Positions 1 to 12,282 are shown, counted from the first letter of the stretch. The stretch: DNA of 64,000 bases from Sebastes aleutianus (GCA_916700875.1 CAKAKS010000165.1:61000-124999); one strand, 5' to 3'. Numbers and translations are program-made. Notes: a model not told the origin generated them from the letters alone.

Positions 1-480
1 TGTCTATGTAGACATTGTGCCCGTCTCAAATGCAGTGCTGTAAAGTAATTTATTACATTTACTCAAGTGCTTCAGTACAGTTTTGAGGTGCATATATAAC
101 TTATACTTAAATAATATACATTTTACTCCATCACAGTTATTTGACTTTGACTACTTTTACTTAAGAATTAAATGATCTGAATACTTCTGTCAGTATGGCA
201 ACCAATCACAGGCGCAGCTGTCATTAGTGAGATTTTTTAAATAAATGTCTTTATCTAGATGAAGGGTTTAAAGATAGAGGGTGCCATGTGTTTTTTACAT
301 ATAATATATAGTCTTCTGAGACATATTTTTGAGAGGGCTATATAATAGTGACTTGACTTGAAATCCCTTACCAAAATGCAGTTTATTCAAGTGTGCTATT
401 AGTATACTTCTTTGGAACTTAAAAAAAGAGAGTATACTTTCAGTTTATTTTTATGTACTTATCAGAGATATACATAACAA

Positions 481-678
481 AAGTATACTTAAGTATACTT
501 GGTTCATACTGACAAGGATACCTAAAAGTCTAAGTATACTTGGCTTATACTGATAAGTATACAACAAAGTCTGAGTATACTTGGCTTATACTGACAAGTA
601 TACAGAACAGTCTAAGTGTACTTGGCTGATGCTGACTAGTAGGTATACTTAAAAGTCTAAGTATACTTGGCTTATAGG
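481..678. repeat. Minisatellite of about 41 bp rich in AAGTATACTT palindromes
   Basis: About five degenerate copies of a unit of roughly 41 bp, each holding the 10-bp palindrome AAGTATACTT, then GGCTTATACTGACAAGTATAC and AAAAGTCT. Unit C has a longer version at about 43379-43700, so copy number changed after duplication. Nearby flanks (about 400-480 and 690-740) contain further single AGTATACTT words. Confidence 0.85.
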
Positions 679-1699
679 TCTTTTTACTTAATCTTTTGAT
701 CAAGATATACTTAAGAAAAGTATAATTAAGTATTCTTGCCTCATAGGCCTACAGAAAAGAATACTTGACTTGTAGTTGTGCTTACTTTTTGATAGAGAAG
801 ACTATTAAAGTGTGTGAGTTTGTAAAAGGATGTTTTGATATGAATTTACTTCAATTCATCAAGTTTTTGTATTATTCGTTCACCGTGGACGCATACAAGA
901 ACAAAATATTATTAATTTTTTGAATCTCATTAGTATACAATGTATACTTTCATGAACTAAAAAGCAGGGCAGATCACAAGTCAGTTTTTGCAAGTCCAAG
1001 TCAAGTTTCAAGTCATAGAAACCTGGCCTTTGCTTTTGTAAGTGAATCATTAAATCTATATCTTGTTTATTTTATTCTCATAGACACCAGCTTTATATAC
1101 TGTATAACATTGTAAGATAACCTTCCTTTTAATTTCTGCTTTGCCGAACTCCATATAAAGAAAATTGTTTTAAAAAAAATATCCATTATAGTATTTATAA
1201 TACTGTATGTGCAACTTTGTATCTTCACATCTTTATAATTGGACTATCTAGGGCAATATTGTTTGAAATGTTTAATATGTCTGAGCTAGAATAAAGTAAA
1301 TAGCATAATTAACAAACTATGTGCATGATTCCCAATTATGTTTGACACCCAGGACTTTAATTAAATCGCCAACAGAGGGAGACAAAGACTGCAGGTTTTC
1401 GGATGCTGGTCCACAGAAGGGACTAGATGTGATGTCCCACATGTACAATATATCACCATTAACTTGAAGGGTTGTCCCTTTCAAAGTGTTGGGTCTTCAG
1501 TTCACACAAGCAGCATCATCGAGTATTAATTCACTGCAATCGGTGATGATGACACACTGTTTCACATGGCTAAAGGACATGTGATGAACACTGAGGGCCA
1601 GTATTTCCAGCTTTCGTCCAGCAGGGAGCAATCTGAGCATCCTTACATAACAGTCTGTAGCTATATGAGACAGTAATAACCAGGATATGATCAGTTACT

Positions 1700-2445
1700 T
1701 TACTCTACAGCAGTGGTTCCCAACCGTTTTCCTTAACCCTCTGACACCCGCCGACTTTACTGTCTTTCGGAGGCTGTAGCAGGTTTAGTTTTAAACCTAG
1801 AGGAAAGGTACATATAAACTAGAAAACCTAATCCATTGGTAACAACCATGTCATGCTAGCTTTTTGGGAAGGAGGCTAAAACACTCCAAACTTACGCTAA
1901 ATTTTGGCGATGAAAAACTGGCATGGCCATATTCAAAGGGGTATTTTTAGCATAAAAAAATATGCTCAAATCATAACATGGCAAACTGCAGCCCAACAGG
2001 CAACAACAGCTGTCAGTGTGTCAGTGTGCTGACTTGACTATGACTTGACCCAAACTGCATGTGATTATCATAAAGTAGGCATGTCTATTAAGGGAAGACT
2101 TGTGGGTACCCATAGAACCCATTTACATTCACATATCTTGAGGTCAGAGGTCAGGGGACCCCTTTGAAAATGGCCATGCGTGTTTTTCCTCGACAAAATT
2201 TGGCGTTAGTTTGGAGCGATATTTAGCCTCCCTGCCGACATGCTAGTATGACATGGTTGGTCATACTTCCTTAGGTTTTCTAGTTTCATTTGATGTCAGT
2301 ATCTTCACTCTAGCTTTAAAACTGAGCCTGCGACAACCTAAATATCACAAGTTGTGTTAATGTGTCAAAGAAATTAGTGGCGTTAAAACAAATTTGCATT
2401 AACGTGTTATTATCACATTAACTTTGACAGCCCTGATAATTACAA
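1700..2445. repeat. Composite MITE-like element with internal inverted repeat
   Basis: The right end reads TTTGACAGCCCTGA, the mirror of the AGGGCTGTCAA terminus seen intact at 49112 in unit C. The interior includes sequences that occur elsewhere in inverted orientation (compare 1880-1940 with 2160-2230, both containing CATGGCCAT/ATGGCCATG next to TTTGGCG). It looks like a non-autonomous DNA transposon that has lost part of its centre relative to the unit C copy. Confidence 0.6.
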
Positions 2446-4539
2446 TGTCCTGATTTAAAACTCTGCTATGAATGGAAATGAAAATTACAGATCTGTTGGA
2501 GATTTCAATTTTGATGTGGTGTCATAATCAAACTTAATGTTAACCTTAATGTTGATATGGCACACTGATTAAAAAGAAAATTTAAAAGTGGAACTTCATA
2601 TCAAAAAGGTTTCTGACCCCCGGTGTAGTCATAACTTATACACCTTCCAATCAAATCCAGGTCATGCAGTAGAAAATTGATTTAGCTGCTAAAGTCTCTG
2701 GACTCAACTGTGATATTAGAGATTTAATATAAATGTATAACACAGAGATATCCCAGTGATGATTTTGATTTAGAGCTTGTAGCAGGTTTTAACTGAACAT
2801 GGTTGTGCTGCCATCTAGTGGTGAATCTTTATCACTGAGACAAACCCACTGGAGGAAAAAGACAACATGAAGTCATCTGTCAAAACGATGTTTCAGTGTT
2901 AATCATAATAGCTTATGTTCAATAAAAAGAAGTGTGAACAGTTTGATGTGATTATATTTCAGGTGCATGAAAAGTTATTTAGCTGTCTGTGGATGTTTTT
3001 GTTTTTTTGTCACATTGTGCTAAAGAAAATACTTTTCTCCAGTCCTGTCAATATATACTGGAGCTGTTTCAGGTGCAGAATACATGAACACATACAGATG
3101 AAGAAAGCATACATGTTTTCTCCATTCTTATATCTGCTATATCAGTGCAGCCGAATGAACACGTGATTCCATTTGCTAATTTGTTTGAGTTATGTTAAAA
3201 TAATATATGATATGCTGCAACATATGAACACTGATAGTTTTTCTATTAAAGCTGCAGTGGGTAAAATTGGAGCAAATCTGATTAAAAAAAGTTATTTTTG
3301 TCACTATGTCCTGACAGTAGTGCATGAGACAGGTAATCTGAAAAAAAACATCATGTGCTTCTGTGTCCTCCGGTGCTCCTAACGGCATCTGCAAGATTTC
3401 ACAGACCGGAGGGAAACAACCAATCAGAGCTGATCTGGAGTCTGCCGTCTCTGAGCAGCTGTCAATCACTCGCAAACTGTGATCAAACGGTCAAACTAGG
3501 TAGCGCTGATCAAATATGAATCAATATTCTGTTACTGTAATGCCTATTTCTCTCCTCAAATGTTTTCAGAAACATCTTGTAGTGTTTAGCTGTAAAATGA
3601 GAAAGTTTGTGACCCGGCTGCCATGTTGAGATCTGTTTAGGAAATATGAAGTACCAGCCGGAGCAAACTTTCTCATTTTGAGCTCATGTTTACAACATGG
3701 GAAGTCGTGTACACAAAATGCTCGGCGTTCAAGTGGTTAAGTCGTGAGAACATCGCTGCTAAGCAACGGCAATATTAACGTTACGGTCGGCGTCTAGAAG
3801 CCACAGAGGCTAACAATTTAGCAAGCTAGCAAGTAGGTAATATAATGCAGGAAATGCAAAGACATAATGACAGAGGACAAAGATGAGGTCAGACATAGTA
3901 TTCTGAAGAAAAAAAATATATATGACTAAAATTACAATATATTATATATATAAATGAACTTCCATGGCCTGCGCCATTTTTGACAACGTCAACAAACACG
4001 TCACAACTTGGGGATTTCAGAAACTTTCCACTTACGACGTCCTGAATACCACAAGAGTGGGCGTTCATATGGACTCTTGTCATGAACACGGTAAACACGA
4101 CCCCATTTGAAGGCACCATATGAGCAAGAGGGTCAAAGATCAAGACGCAACTTGTATGCATACCGCATTCAAAAACAGCATATACTTTGTAAGAGCAGCT
4201 GTAGTATGTACTAAAAGTAAAAAGAAAAAGTATGCAATTTGGAACGTAGCCGAGGAATAAGGGAAAGTGATGTACACACGGGGGATGAACAAAGACAATC
4301 TGGCAGGGGAACAGGGAAAACAAGGGAGTGTATAAACAGAGAAGACTAAGGCAAAATCAGAGGCAACAATATAATATAACCAATATAAGCCACTAAAAAG
4401 ATGCAAGATTAAGTCTCAAGAAAAAGGCCGTGACACTCAGATCTTTCAGTGCATTCAGGTTTTGCTGCTCCCTTACATTGTAGGTTAAAGGACGTGTGAT
4501 ACCTGTGTCACCGTGGGTTCTTATGTTTTTATCTAGTTT

Positions 4540-6890
4540 TCTTTTTACACAATGTCATACTACCGGTTTGCTTACTGCTGACAGAGAGTGTTTGTACGGT
4601 GGGTGGGGAGAGGTGCAATGATTTTTTGTTTGAATACAGCTATTGAAGGTGTGCCGATGCTAAAACAAGTGCAGACACAAATGTTAGATGCTTAACTACT
4701 GAGTCAGCCAGTGTGGCTCTCTGAATTTACAAGCAGTAGGCTATACAGCAGTATTGCTAAAAGCAGTATTTGTCACAACAAATTCAAGCCTGATGTCATG
4801 AGCTGGTTCAAGGTTCAGACAAAGGTAGGGTGACCGAGGTGTCCCACTTTACGAGGGACTGCAGAGCATTTTTATCCCTGTTCCCACATCCCACATATTG
4901 AGACAATGTCCCACAATTTCATTGGCTCTAGTTTTCAAGAGTCAAACCACTGCAGGAGAGATGCTTTTTTTAAAATCTGGCTTTTATCCAATGGCTGTGG
5001 AGAAAGCAGGGAAGGCTGTTCCTACGGGACTGTTTGCTGTCAAACTGCACACACGTGGGTCAAGTGCAGGTTAACATTTCACCGTCTTTGCCACGCTACG
5101 CCCAACGGAGAAAATTGCGAGTCACCGCAAAGCCACAAGCTATGCAGATTTAGGCGGAATATGATGGAAACTACCACAAAGAAAAGGAAGAGCAGCTACA
5201 ACAAAGACTTAAGTATTTATAAGCTGGTGGAAGGCAATTCTCTGAGTTTTTTTATGAAATTTGCCAGTTGTTTTTCAATTTGCCACAGGGGGAATACGAC
5301 AAGAAGGGACACAGTTCATGTGAGTCTGACAAGAAACGTGCGGCTCAAAAAGAGATGTGACAATCTATGGATGCATTCAGGCAAAACATAGAGATGTTAC
5401 AGGATACGGGGCAGAATAGAAATGTTTATCATTTAAGTTAAATAGACATATCAAAAATGTAGACTACCCCCTCAGCCTTGGTAACGTGTCCCACATTGTC
5501 CCACACAAACATAATCTTTTTCCCACATTTGGTTTGTTGGGATCTGATCACCCTAGACAAAAGGGGAAGAACACGTGGTTTGAAGCAAAAGTGAGAATAA
5601 TGTATTAAAATGTACATAAATAAAGCGATGTTATGTGAAAAAATCAGTAAAGGTAGTGATGTAGGGGGTACAAAGGTGAGTGAAAAATGTTGTATCCTGG
5701 AAAATAACAAAGCAAACTAAAGGACACTGGAGACCATGCAGGCCTGCGTTAAAGACTTCCGGTGAACCTCCATCGTGTCACAAATCTAAACTACATACTG
5801 ACTCTAAGCAGCTTCTTAGTGTGGTCACACTTGAAAAGTGACAAATAGAGTTTACTCAAACCAGACACTATGCAGACCAAATATAGTAGATTTTTGTACG
5901 TGCTGTTGATGCACACTATTCTCCCACAATGCAATGCTGTCTTTCAGACGCTGTAACAGGTTCAGTTTTAGAGCTAGGGAGTGTATAAACAGGGAAGATT
6001 AAGGCAAAATCAGGGGCAGGTGAGGAATAATCAAGGAGGTGGGAAAACACACAGAGACAGGAAGTCAAACTAAACATGACACATGAGGAGTGAACTTATC
6101 AGAAATAATGCGAATAAAAGACTTGAGTGTGGAACGCTCGACACTTTCCACACTCAACTGTCGCCATCTTGGCGACGTGGCGGAAGGGGTGGAGCCACGA
6201 CCACTATTCAAACATACGTAGATAACAGAATAAAACAATACAATACGTAAACATACCGGTGCATTTTCAGCCAACAGGAGGACACATCGTAGGCGTAGGC
6301 GACGACGTTGGAAACGTAATTTCCACTCTGCTTTTATTTTTTTTCAGAAGATATTTTGGCGGGTAACGAGCCGCGGTCAAATGTTGCGATCGTCATTTCC
6401 GGTCAGTGCGCCGCAGAGTATTCGATTTGAGACGACCCTACACCGTTGAAATTTACGCACTACTTAAGTGAGTACTGAGTGCACAAAGTGCACTACATTG
6501 AAGTGTACTTCTGGAAGTACGTGGATTGGAACACACTCAATGTCATACTACCGGTTTGCTTACGGCTGACAGGGAGTGTTTGTACGTTGGTAGGGAGAGG
6601 TGCAATGAGTTTTTTTTGTTTGAATCCAACTATTGAAGGTGTGCCAATGCTAAAACAAGTGCAGACACAAATGTTAGATGCTAAACTACTGAGTCAACCA
6701 GTGTGGCTCTCTGAATTTACAAGCTGTAGGCTATAGTACAGATTGGTTGTTATTCTGTGGAAATGACGGTGGATGATAGTGTGGAGCTACGAATGATGCC
6801 AGTGAACAGCAGTATTGCTAAAAGCAGTATTTGTCACAACAAATTCAAGCCTGATGTCATGAGCTGGTTCAAGGTTCAGACAAAAGGGGG
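4540..6890. repeat. Internal direct duplication within unit A
   Basis: Sequence at about 4545-4824 (from CAATGTCATACTACCGG to the AGACAAAG site) recurs in the same orientation at about 6538-6885. A short segment around 5890-5940 also recurs near 6970-7020. A roughly 2-kb partial duplication therefore predates the 10.2-kb duplication. The second copy preserves the empty target site of the hAT-like insertion at 4825. Between the two copies I see no exon. Confidence 0.75.
4825..5554. mobile_element. Non-autonomous hAT-like element with 8-bp target duplication
   Basis: Ends read TAGGGTGACC and GATCACCCT, an imperfect terminal inverted repeat of a type common in fish hAT elements. It is flanked by AGACAAAG (4817-4824) and AGACAAAA (5555-5562), an 8-bp target site duplication. 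The empty site is visible at about 6876. A 161-codon reading frame at 4906-5391 lies wholly inside it and is probably not a gene. Confidence 0.82.
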
Positions 6891-7125
6891 AGAACAGGTG
6901 GTTTGAAGCAAAAGTGAGAATAATGTATTCAAATGTACATAAATAAAGCAATGTTATGTGATGTGTTGTGTTTTTGTATGTGCTGTTGATGCACACTATT
7001 CTCCCACAATGCAATGCACAAAGAAATGAGGAATAGCTCACAGCTGAAAAAAAAAAACAATACATTATGGGTGGGGGTGAAACGGCTCCAAAAAAAAGAA
7101 AAGAAAAAGAAAAAGTATTAAATCT

Positions 7126-8240
7126 TAAAGGAACAGTGTGTAACATTTCAGGTGATCTAATAGAGTGCTGCAGTGATGACATATTTATGTAGGCCAACCA
7201 GGAATTTAATATCGCACTGGTTTTCTCTCCAAAAAGCCAATGGGATTTTTCCATAGGGTTTTGGATTATTGCAGGAAATAAACTCTGTGGCAAACACACG
7301 TTTGTGATACTTACACATTTTGTTCAAGAATATAATCTCCACAAAGGAACACCACTTTTATGATTTTTGAAGTGTGAATGCAAACGGCCGCATGAACGTG
7401 AGTATACACAACGAGGCTGTAAAGGTGGACGAGTCGGCGTGAGGACGTTTAGTAGTCTCATTTAGCCACTTGTTAGCAACCACCTTTTTCAAGATGCATC
7501 AAGGCTTAAAAATTCCTGAGTGGGATATTTAATGACATATTTTATGTCGTAGAATAAAACCTTAAAATCTCTTAAGCTTGTTTTAACTACAGACCTTATT
7601 TCAGGCGTCTAACTAAAAACCCATTGACCTCCAGATGAGGGAACCGGAAGTGCTAAAATGCTAACTCATTTCCCGGTTTTAGGACTCATTCCTGTAGCAC
7701 TCTAAAGCAGAAATCAAATATTATATTCATAACTATATTTTCATTTGTGTATAATCACCTGAAACTCAGAATCATTGTGTTTTCGTTAGCTTAGAATGAG
7801 CCCTTCATATCTATAGAGGGGTCTTTTGCAAGTTTTTGCACTTTGGGGGTTATCTTCTGGACATGACCTCTTCACGAAGTCTGCCATGTTTCTACAGTAG
7901 CCCAGGACGGACAAACCAAACAATGGCTCTAGAGAGAGCCTTTCACGTTTCTACGTTACCTGAAGGCCATCGTAGTTCTCAGTCACGCTTGTGAAACTGC
8001 GGTAAAGTGAGTCGCAGAGTGTAAAAACGTGGTACCCCACACTCATCGCATCCCCTTTGATAGCCTCGGTTTGATCCATGTTAAAGTGTCGTTGAGGGTG
8101 AGACACCAAGTTGCTCCCCGGGCGCTTTACAGCAGCTCACTGCTCCTAAATGCTTAGGATGGGTTAAATGCAGAGGTCAAATTTAATGTATGTACGTGTA
8201 TGTATATGACGAATGTAACAAAGTTTCAATTTCAATTTGA
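7126..8240. repeat. Composite dispersed repeat upstream of gene copy A 3' end
   Basis: Begins with AAAGGAACAGTGTGTAACATT, a terminus that recurs at about 38925. The part 7850-8050 (TCTACAGTAGCCCAGGA, CTTGTGAAACTGCGGTA) matches 38990-39120. The end (8085-8240) resembles the tail of a fish short interspersed element. No coding potential is visible. Copies lie at about 17347-18460 and 61390-62480. Confidence 0.65.
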
Positions 8241-8571
8241 CTTATTTAGACCTCAGTTCTTGAGATATCTTCAACTATATTCCAACAGATTTTTGGGTTA
8301 TTTCTACATAATGTCCCATGGTCAGTGAATGAGTTATTCAAAAGCAACTTGTTTCCAACTTTATGTATAATATGCTTTTGATGAATGTGTCAAAGGCCTT
8401 AAACATAATAGAAAAGTTCAATTTGACAGCATTGTAGATGAGATGATAGCTTGTTTGTTTTTTTTTATCTTTGAATACTTAATTATCCTCAGTCAAGAAT
8501 CACTTGTTTGGATGAGGTTGCAGGAGATACAATCAAAACAAAATATGAACCTGAGTTTACATCACTGTTAT

Positions 8572-8577
8572 TTTATT
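8572..8577 (-). promoter_or_regulatory. Candidate poly(A) signal of gene copy A
   Basis: AATAAA on the minus strand, about 170 nt past the stop codon of the last exon. The same hexamer sits at 18793-18798 in copy B and 62884-62889 in copy C. Confidence 0.5.
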
Positions 8578-8745
8578 GTGATCAATACATCCCATGAATT
8601 CGACATCCACAAAAAAAAGTATAAATTTCAGTGCCTAGAGGGTTACAGTGAAGTTTTTACTGATAAAGAATCATATCAAAAGAGATCGACCTGGTTACTT
8701 TATAATAAATGACAACAAGAATTGTACTCGATATGTCCCCCCCTT

Positions 8746-11700
8746 TTAAGACCGAACTCTTGGGTCGTAGAACTCCTCATTATCCCATTTAAATTTCAAC
8801 TCACGCAGCAAACGTTTAAGTTCTGTCAAGACACTCTCTTTAACCGTCTCCCTGTTCTCATCTGTGCACGTCTCAGATGTTGGTCGTACTTGCTCTCTAA
8901 CCTTTTCAACATCTTTAAGCAAGTTGCTCAAACTTTCGGCTTCGGCACAGTTGCCATAGTCTGACTGGTTAGTTTCACTTGTTTCCAAACCAAATAAATT
9001 CCCACAGGATTTGCAAGGAGGCTTTTCTCTTCCTAGACGGATGCTAAACGCCTGGTACCTGACATGCCGTGGAAGTTTGATGGTTCCATCAAAATCCGGC
9101 TTCTTGATCTTCTTTGGATAGTAGGTCATCACTGCATCAGCCACATTACTGTCCCAGCTGCTAAGACAGGACGCGGCAACCATGATTCTCCCGGGATAAC
9201 AGCCTGAAGTGGACATGGAGACTCCGTAGTACTTTACTGATTTTGGGTTGTTGCTTTGAGAGACACAGATGGTGGAGGAGACCAGAACCTGTGATTCACC
9301 AGGCTTCAGTTGACTGATGAAGTCTTGCAGCCTTTTTCTTATTTCCTTTTCCTCAACCTTTCGTCCATGCAGGTGGACAATCTGTAATAAACCACAAATA
9401 TTATCAATATTATCAACGCCATTGATGTACAATAATCATAAACTGTAATATTTGAGGATGTTTAGGTGAAGTAGCAATTCTATACAACTTTACAAAGAAG
9501 AACTGAATTATATTTGATAATCTTACCATGTCCAGCACACATGAGAATGGACTCCGCTTGGGTAGATGAGAGGAATAGAGGTCAAAAGGCCGAGGGAAGC
9601 ACTTCCTCAACATTTTAAGCATGTCGACATCATCATCATTACCCACAATAGATTCTGGGTAAAATTCTGGATCGTTTAACTTTCCCAAAAAGAAGATGCT
9701 GTGAAGAATCTGTAAAGTCAAAACACATTCAAGACTGTTATTACACGGCTTTGTTGAATAATTGATTGTGATTGGTCAATCACGGCGTTCTACAGTCTGT
9801 TATTTCTTTATAGCAGACCGCTGCCAAAGAACGTATATTGCTAAGAAGTGAAAGTCAATTGTTCGTTCCATTGCAATGTCAGCACCCAGCAGCAGAGTTC
9901 CACCGCCGCCATTTTGGACTGAAAGCGTCCTTCAGATGCCGGTTAAACGCCTGCTTACAAAATTATTTCTATTCTATTATCATAATTTTAATGTCTCTAC
10001 CTAAATGGCCTGTGTTGAACAATAAAAATGTTATAAATATGCATACTATTATAACAATTTACTTACTTACTTATTTATTTATTAAACTGTTTTTGCCCGA
10101 CTGCTTCCCAGAGGAGCATAAAGTGAGCAATGGATATAAATGGAAGTTAGAAGAATCAATCACACAGATTTTGAGAGCAATCTTTTTCATGTCAAGGACC
10201 TCCAGAATAGATGTCCAATAAACCACAGACCATGGATGTAAAAGAGGTTGTGTCCTGTGCTTTTGCCCTGCGTGTTAGTAAATAGCCTACAACTACATTG
10301 AATTCTGTTTATGTCATGCTACTAGCACTACTAGCTACTGGCCGATAGCCGGTTGTTTGGGAACAGAGACGTTAATACATCCACCACAGTACAGGCTTAC
10401 AGCATACAGCCCATGGGTGGATTATAAGATTATAAAAGTGATGAATTACAGTCAATATATCCATTATTACAGCCACATACAGCTAGCAGGAAGCCGGCAG
10501 AACCGGATATATCATATGAGCGTGCAGGGCGGTGCAGTTCCGTGGGTCTGATGCTCGTTCATTATGTCGAGGAAAATAACTTGGGATTCAGCTATTAGCT
10601 AATTTTACGACTTTAAGGAGATCATGATTTAAATGAGGGCTATTTAACTGTTCGTGGTGGGAAGGTGATTTACCTCAAAAAATGATCCTCTGATTTAAAG
10701 ACGTCTCTTTATACATTCATGGCTATGGACTCATTGGTGTTTACAGTCCAAAATGGCGGCAGCCCTACCGCAGCGCCATCTAATGGCTATTGTCAAAAAG
10801 GCACCCGAGTTTCTTTGCTTCTAGACTCTTTGCCACTGCTATGTATAACAGACCGTTGCTAAGGTCGCAGTTCTCTCTGCGGACTCTGGACGACCATTTT
10901 TATTTAAAATTATTAATTTCTTAAAGGGATGGTTCGGGTGTATTGAAGTGGGGTTGTATGAGGTACTTATCCTTAATAGGTGTATTACTTACAGTAGATG
11001 GCGGTCGGCACGCCCCCAGTATCGAGAAACAGACCGGAGCACCTACACCGGAGCAAAGCAATATGGTGCTGTGGACGGGGACGTCAAAAAAAACTATTTT
11101 TATCTAGAAGTATCTATAATGTATCGAGAAGAAAGGCTAACCTAAAAAAAAATATATCCGTGTAAGTGTACACTGTTTTTCTAATATTTTCTGACAACGA
11201 AATGAACTGAAAGTAGAACGTATCTATCGGTTTTATCATCTGAGCTTGCTGGCTTTGGAGAGAGCATAAATAAGTTTCACTTTCAGTTCAGGTTCCCCGT
11301 CGGAAAGGAGAAGGTCTGTCTGACGGCAAGATAAAGTGGTGAAAATATCTAAATATAGCGTACACTTAAACGGATATACATTTGTTTACGTGAGCCTTTC
11401 TTTTAGGTGGCTAAAATATGTTTTTTTGCCTTCCCACCACTGTATCGCCTTGCTCTGGTGCCGGTGCTACAGTCTGTTTCTCCAAGCTGGGGGTGTGCAT
11501 GCCGACCATCATCTACTGTAAGTAATACACCTACTATGGATAAATACCTCATACAACCCCACTTCAAAACACTATCAACTATCAACAACTATCCCTTTAA
11601 GTAAGTAGCCATGTAATAAGCAGAATAATGTACAGCGAGCCGGTCACTCTTGCAAAATAAACCCCTTCAGGGCGATGCAAGACCCCTCTGTGATCCCCCT

Positions 11701-12256
11701 GTCAGGGTCTATTTCACAACAATGACTGGCTCGCTGTACATTATCCCTTAAATATCGCTTTCCGTGTTTGTGTGTAACTGAGAAGCATTGTGTGTACAAC
11801 ATACAATATGACAGGGTAATATATCCCAAAACAGAACATTTCAAAAGTTCATTACAGTCCTCATCAGACGTACCTCATCCATAAGCCATGTAGGGTGTCC
11901 TGCATTCAGTTCCGCCATTCCTCTGATAAGCAGTAAAGCATTCCCTCTGAAACATTCCGTTGTTTTCTGTTTCTTTTTCAGAAACTCTTCTGCTCTAAAA
12001 TAATAAAAAAAATAATATTTGAATTAAAAAGCAGGATGCAGCAATAACAACTTTTGTATCAGTAAATCAGCTCATTCACCTTTCTGTCACTTCTCTCTGT
12101 CTCTTCCTGTTTTCTTTAGGAGCCTGCAGATAATATAATAATACACAGCACATCACAACAATTACACTAACAACACATTAAATTAGCAATGTAGAATTTA
12201 ATCATAATGATATAAAATAATGGCAAAGAGAAGCACTTAAAGCAGCTACTCACCAT
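8746..12256 (-). CDS. Five-exon gene copy A, fish protein of unknown function with CxxC and C-A-E motifs
   Basis: Proposed exons on the minus strand: 12256-12254 (ATG only, followed by GTGAGT), 12123-12080 (44 nt), 11994-11874 (121 nt), 9709-9527 (183 nt), 9381-8746 (636 nt with stop). All internal boundaries have AG acceptors and GT donors, and phases are compatible, giving about 328 residues. The N-terminus is basic (MAPKENRKRQRE). Exon 3 contains FLKKKQKTTECFRGNALLL. Exon 5 holds conserved blocks VSSTICVSQSN, SVKYYGVSMS, MVAASCLSSWDS, PPCKSC (residues about 238-243) and YGNCAEAESLSNLL (CAE about 262-264). No signal peptide or membrane segment is apparent. CxxC plus CxE recalls zinc-dependent deaminases, but the order is the reverse of the usual CxE before PCxxC, so function is unknown. 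The first exon is the least certain part. Confidence 0.75.
10925..11596. mobile_element. TTAA-flanked MITE carrying an ISRE-like motif
   Basis: Long terminal inverted repeats (about 90 bp): the left end starts AGGGATGGTTCGGG and continues GAAGTGGGGTTGTATGAGG, and the right end is its complement. It is flanked by TTAA at 10921-10924 and 11597-11600. A related sequence without the insertion is at 38590-38605 (ATTTCTTAACTAAATAGCC). TTAA target choice points to piggyBac-like or Kolobok-like transposition, but no transposase is encoded. Copy B: 21146-21817. Confidence 0.82.
11273..11284. promoter_or_regulatory. ISRE-like motif AGTTTCACTTTC inside a MITE
   Basis: On the minus strand this reads GAAAGTGAAACT, a full match to the interferon-stimulated response element pattern GAAANNGAAACT. 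It lies in intron 3 of gene copy A, next to an AT-rich ATAAATAA. Copy B has it at 21494-21505. Function is inferred from the motif alone. Confidence 0.5.
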
Positions 12257-12272
12257 TGTCAGTCGAGTAAAT

Positions 12273-12282
12273 GAAACAGAAA
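12273..12282. promoter_or_regulatory. GAAANNGAAA motif just upstream of the start codon of gene copy A
   Basis: GAAACAGAAA on the plus strand, an exact GAAANNGAAA interferon regulatory factor core, 16 nt upstream of the proposed ATG in the gene's direction. It is conserved at 22494-22503 in copy B. It may sit in the promoter or in the first exon, since the transcription start is not visible. Confidence 0.4.

Larger units (their letters stand above)
1..3480. repeat. Left part of repeat unit A, shared with unit C
   Basis: This stretch is repeated in the same orientation at about 42656-44950 and again at about 49380-50941, with scattered substitutions and indels. It therefore belongs to the large unit that carries the duplicated gene, although it is absent between units A and B. 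It contains a minisatellite (481-678) and a composite transposon-like block (1700-2445). I see no exon in 2446-3480. Long reading frames at 2915-3166 and 3176-3475 recur in unit C only because the DNA is duplicated, and they have no splice-site context or protein character. Confidence 0.85.
9745..11760. repeat. Fold-back MITE split by later insertions, in intron 3 of gene copy A
   Basis: The halves at about 9752-9835 (GATTGGTCAATCACGGCG, GTCTGTTATTTC) and 10840-10920 plus 11601-11760 correspond to the two arms of the palindromic element seen more intact at 38278-38632. About 1 kb of unassigned sequence separates the first two parts, and a TTAA-flanked MITE interrupts the right part. Confidence 0.6.

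Noticed and set aside
3889..4323. 144-codon minus-strand frame, repeated at 14109 and 52206
   Set aside because: Conserved only through segmental duplication. Cysteine/phenylalanine-rich low-complexity composition, no splice context, and it drifts in unit C.
4906..5391. 161-codon plus-strand frame
   Set aside because: Lies entirely within a non-autonomous hAT-like element and is broken by an insertion in unit C. No recognisable domain.
8722..8964. Plus-strand frame overlapping the last exon
   Set aside because: Antisense shadow of the real minus-strand exon 5.
9000..9070. Firm annotation as a cytidine or nucleotide deaminase
   Set aside because: Motif order is reversed relative to the known superfamily and no other signature is visible. 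Kept only as a hypothesis.
9709..12123. Splicing gene D's 31577 donor directly to exon 2 or exon 3 of the repeated gene
   Set aside because: Reading phase does not match: exon 2 would give an immediate stop and exon 3 would be out of frame.
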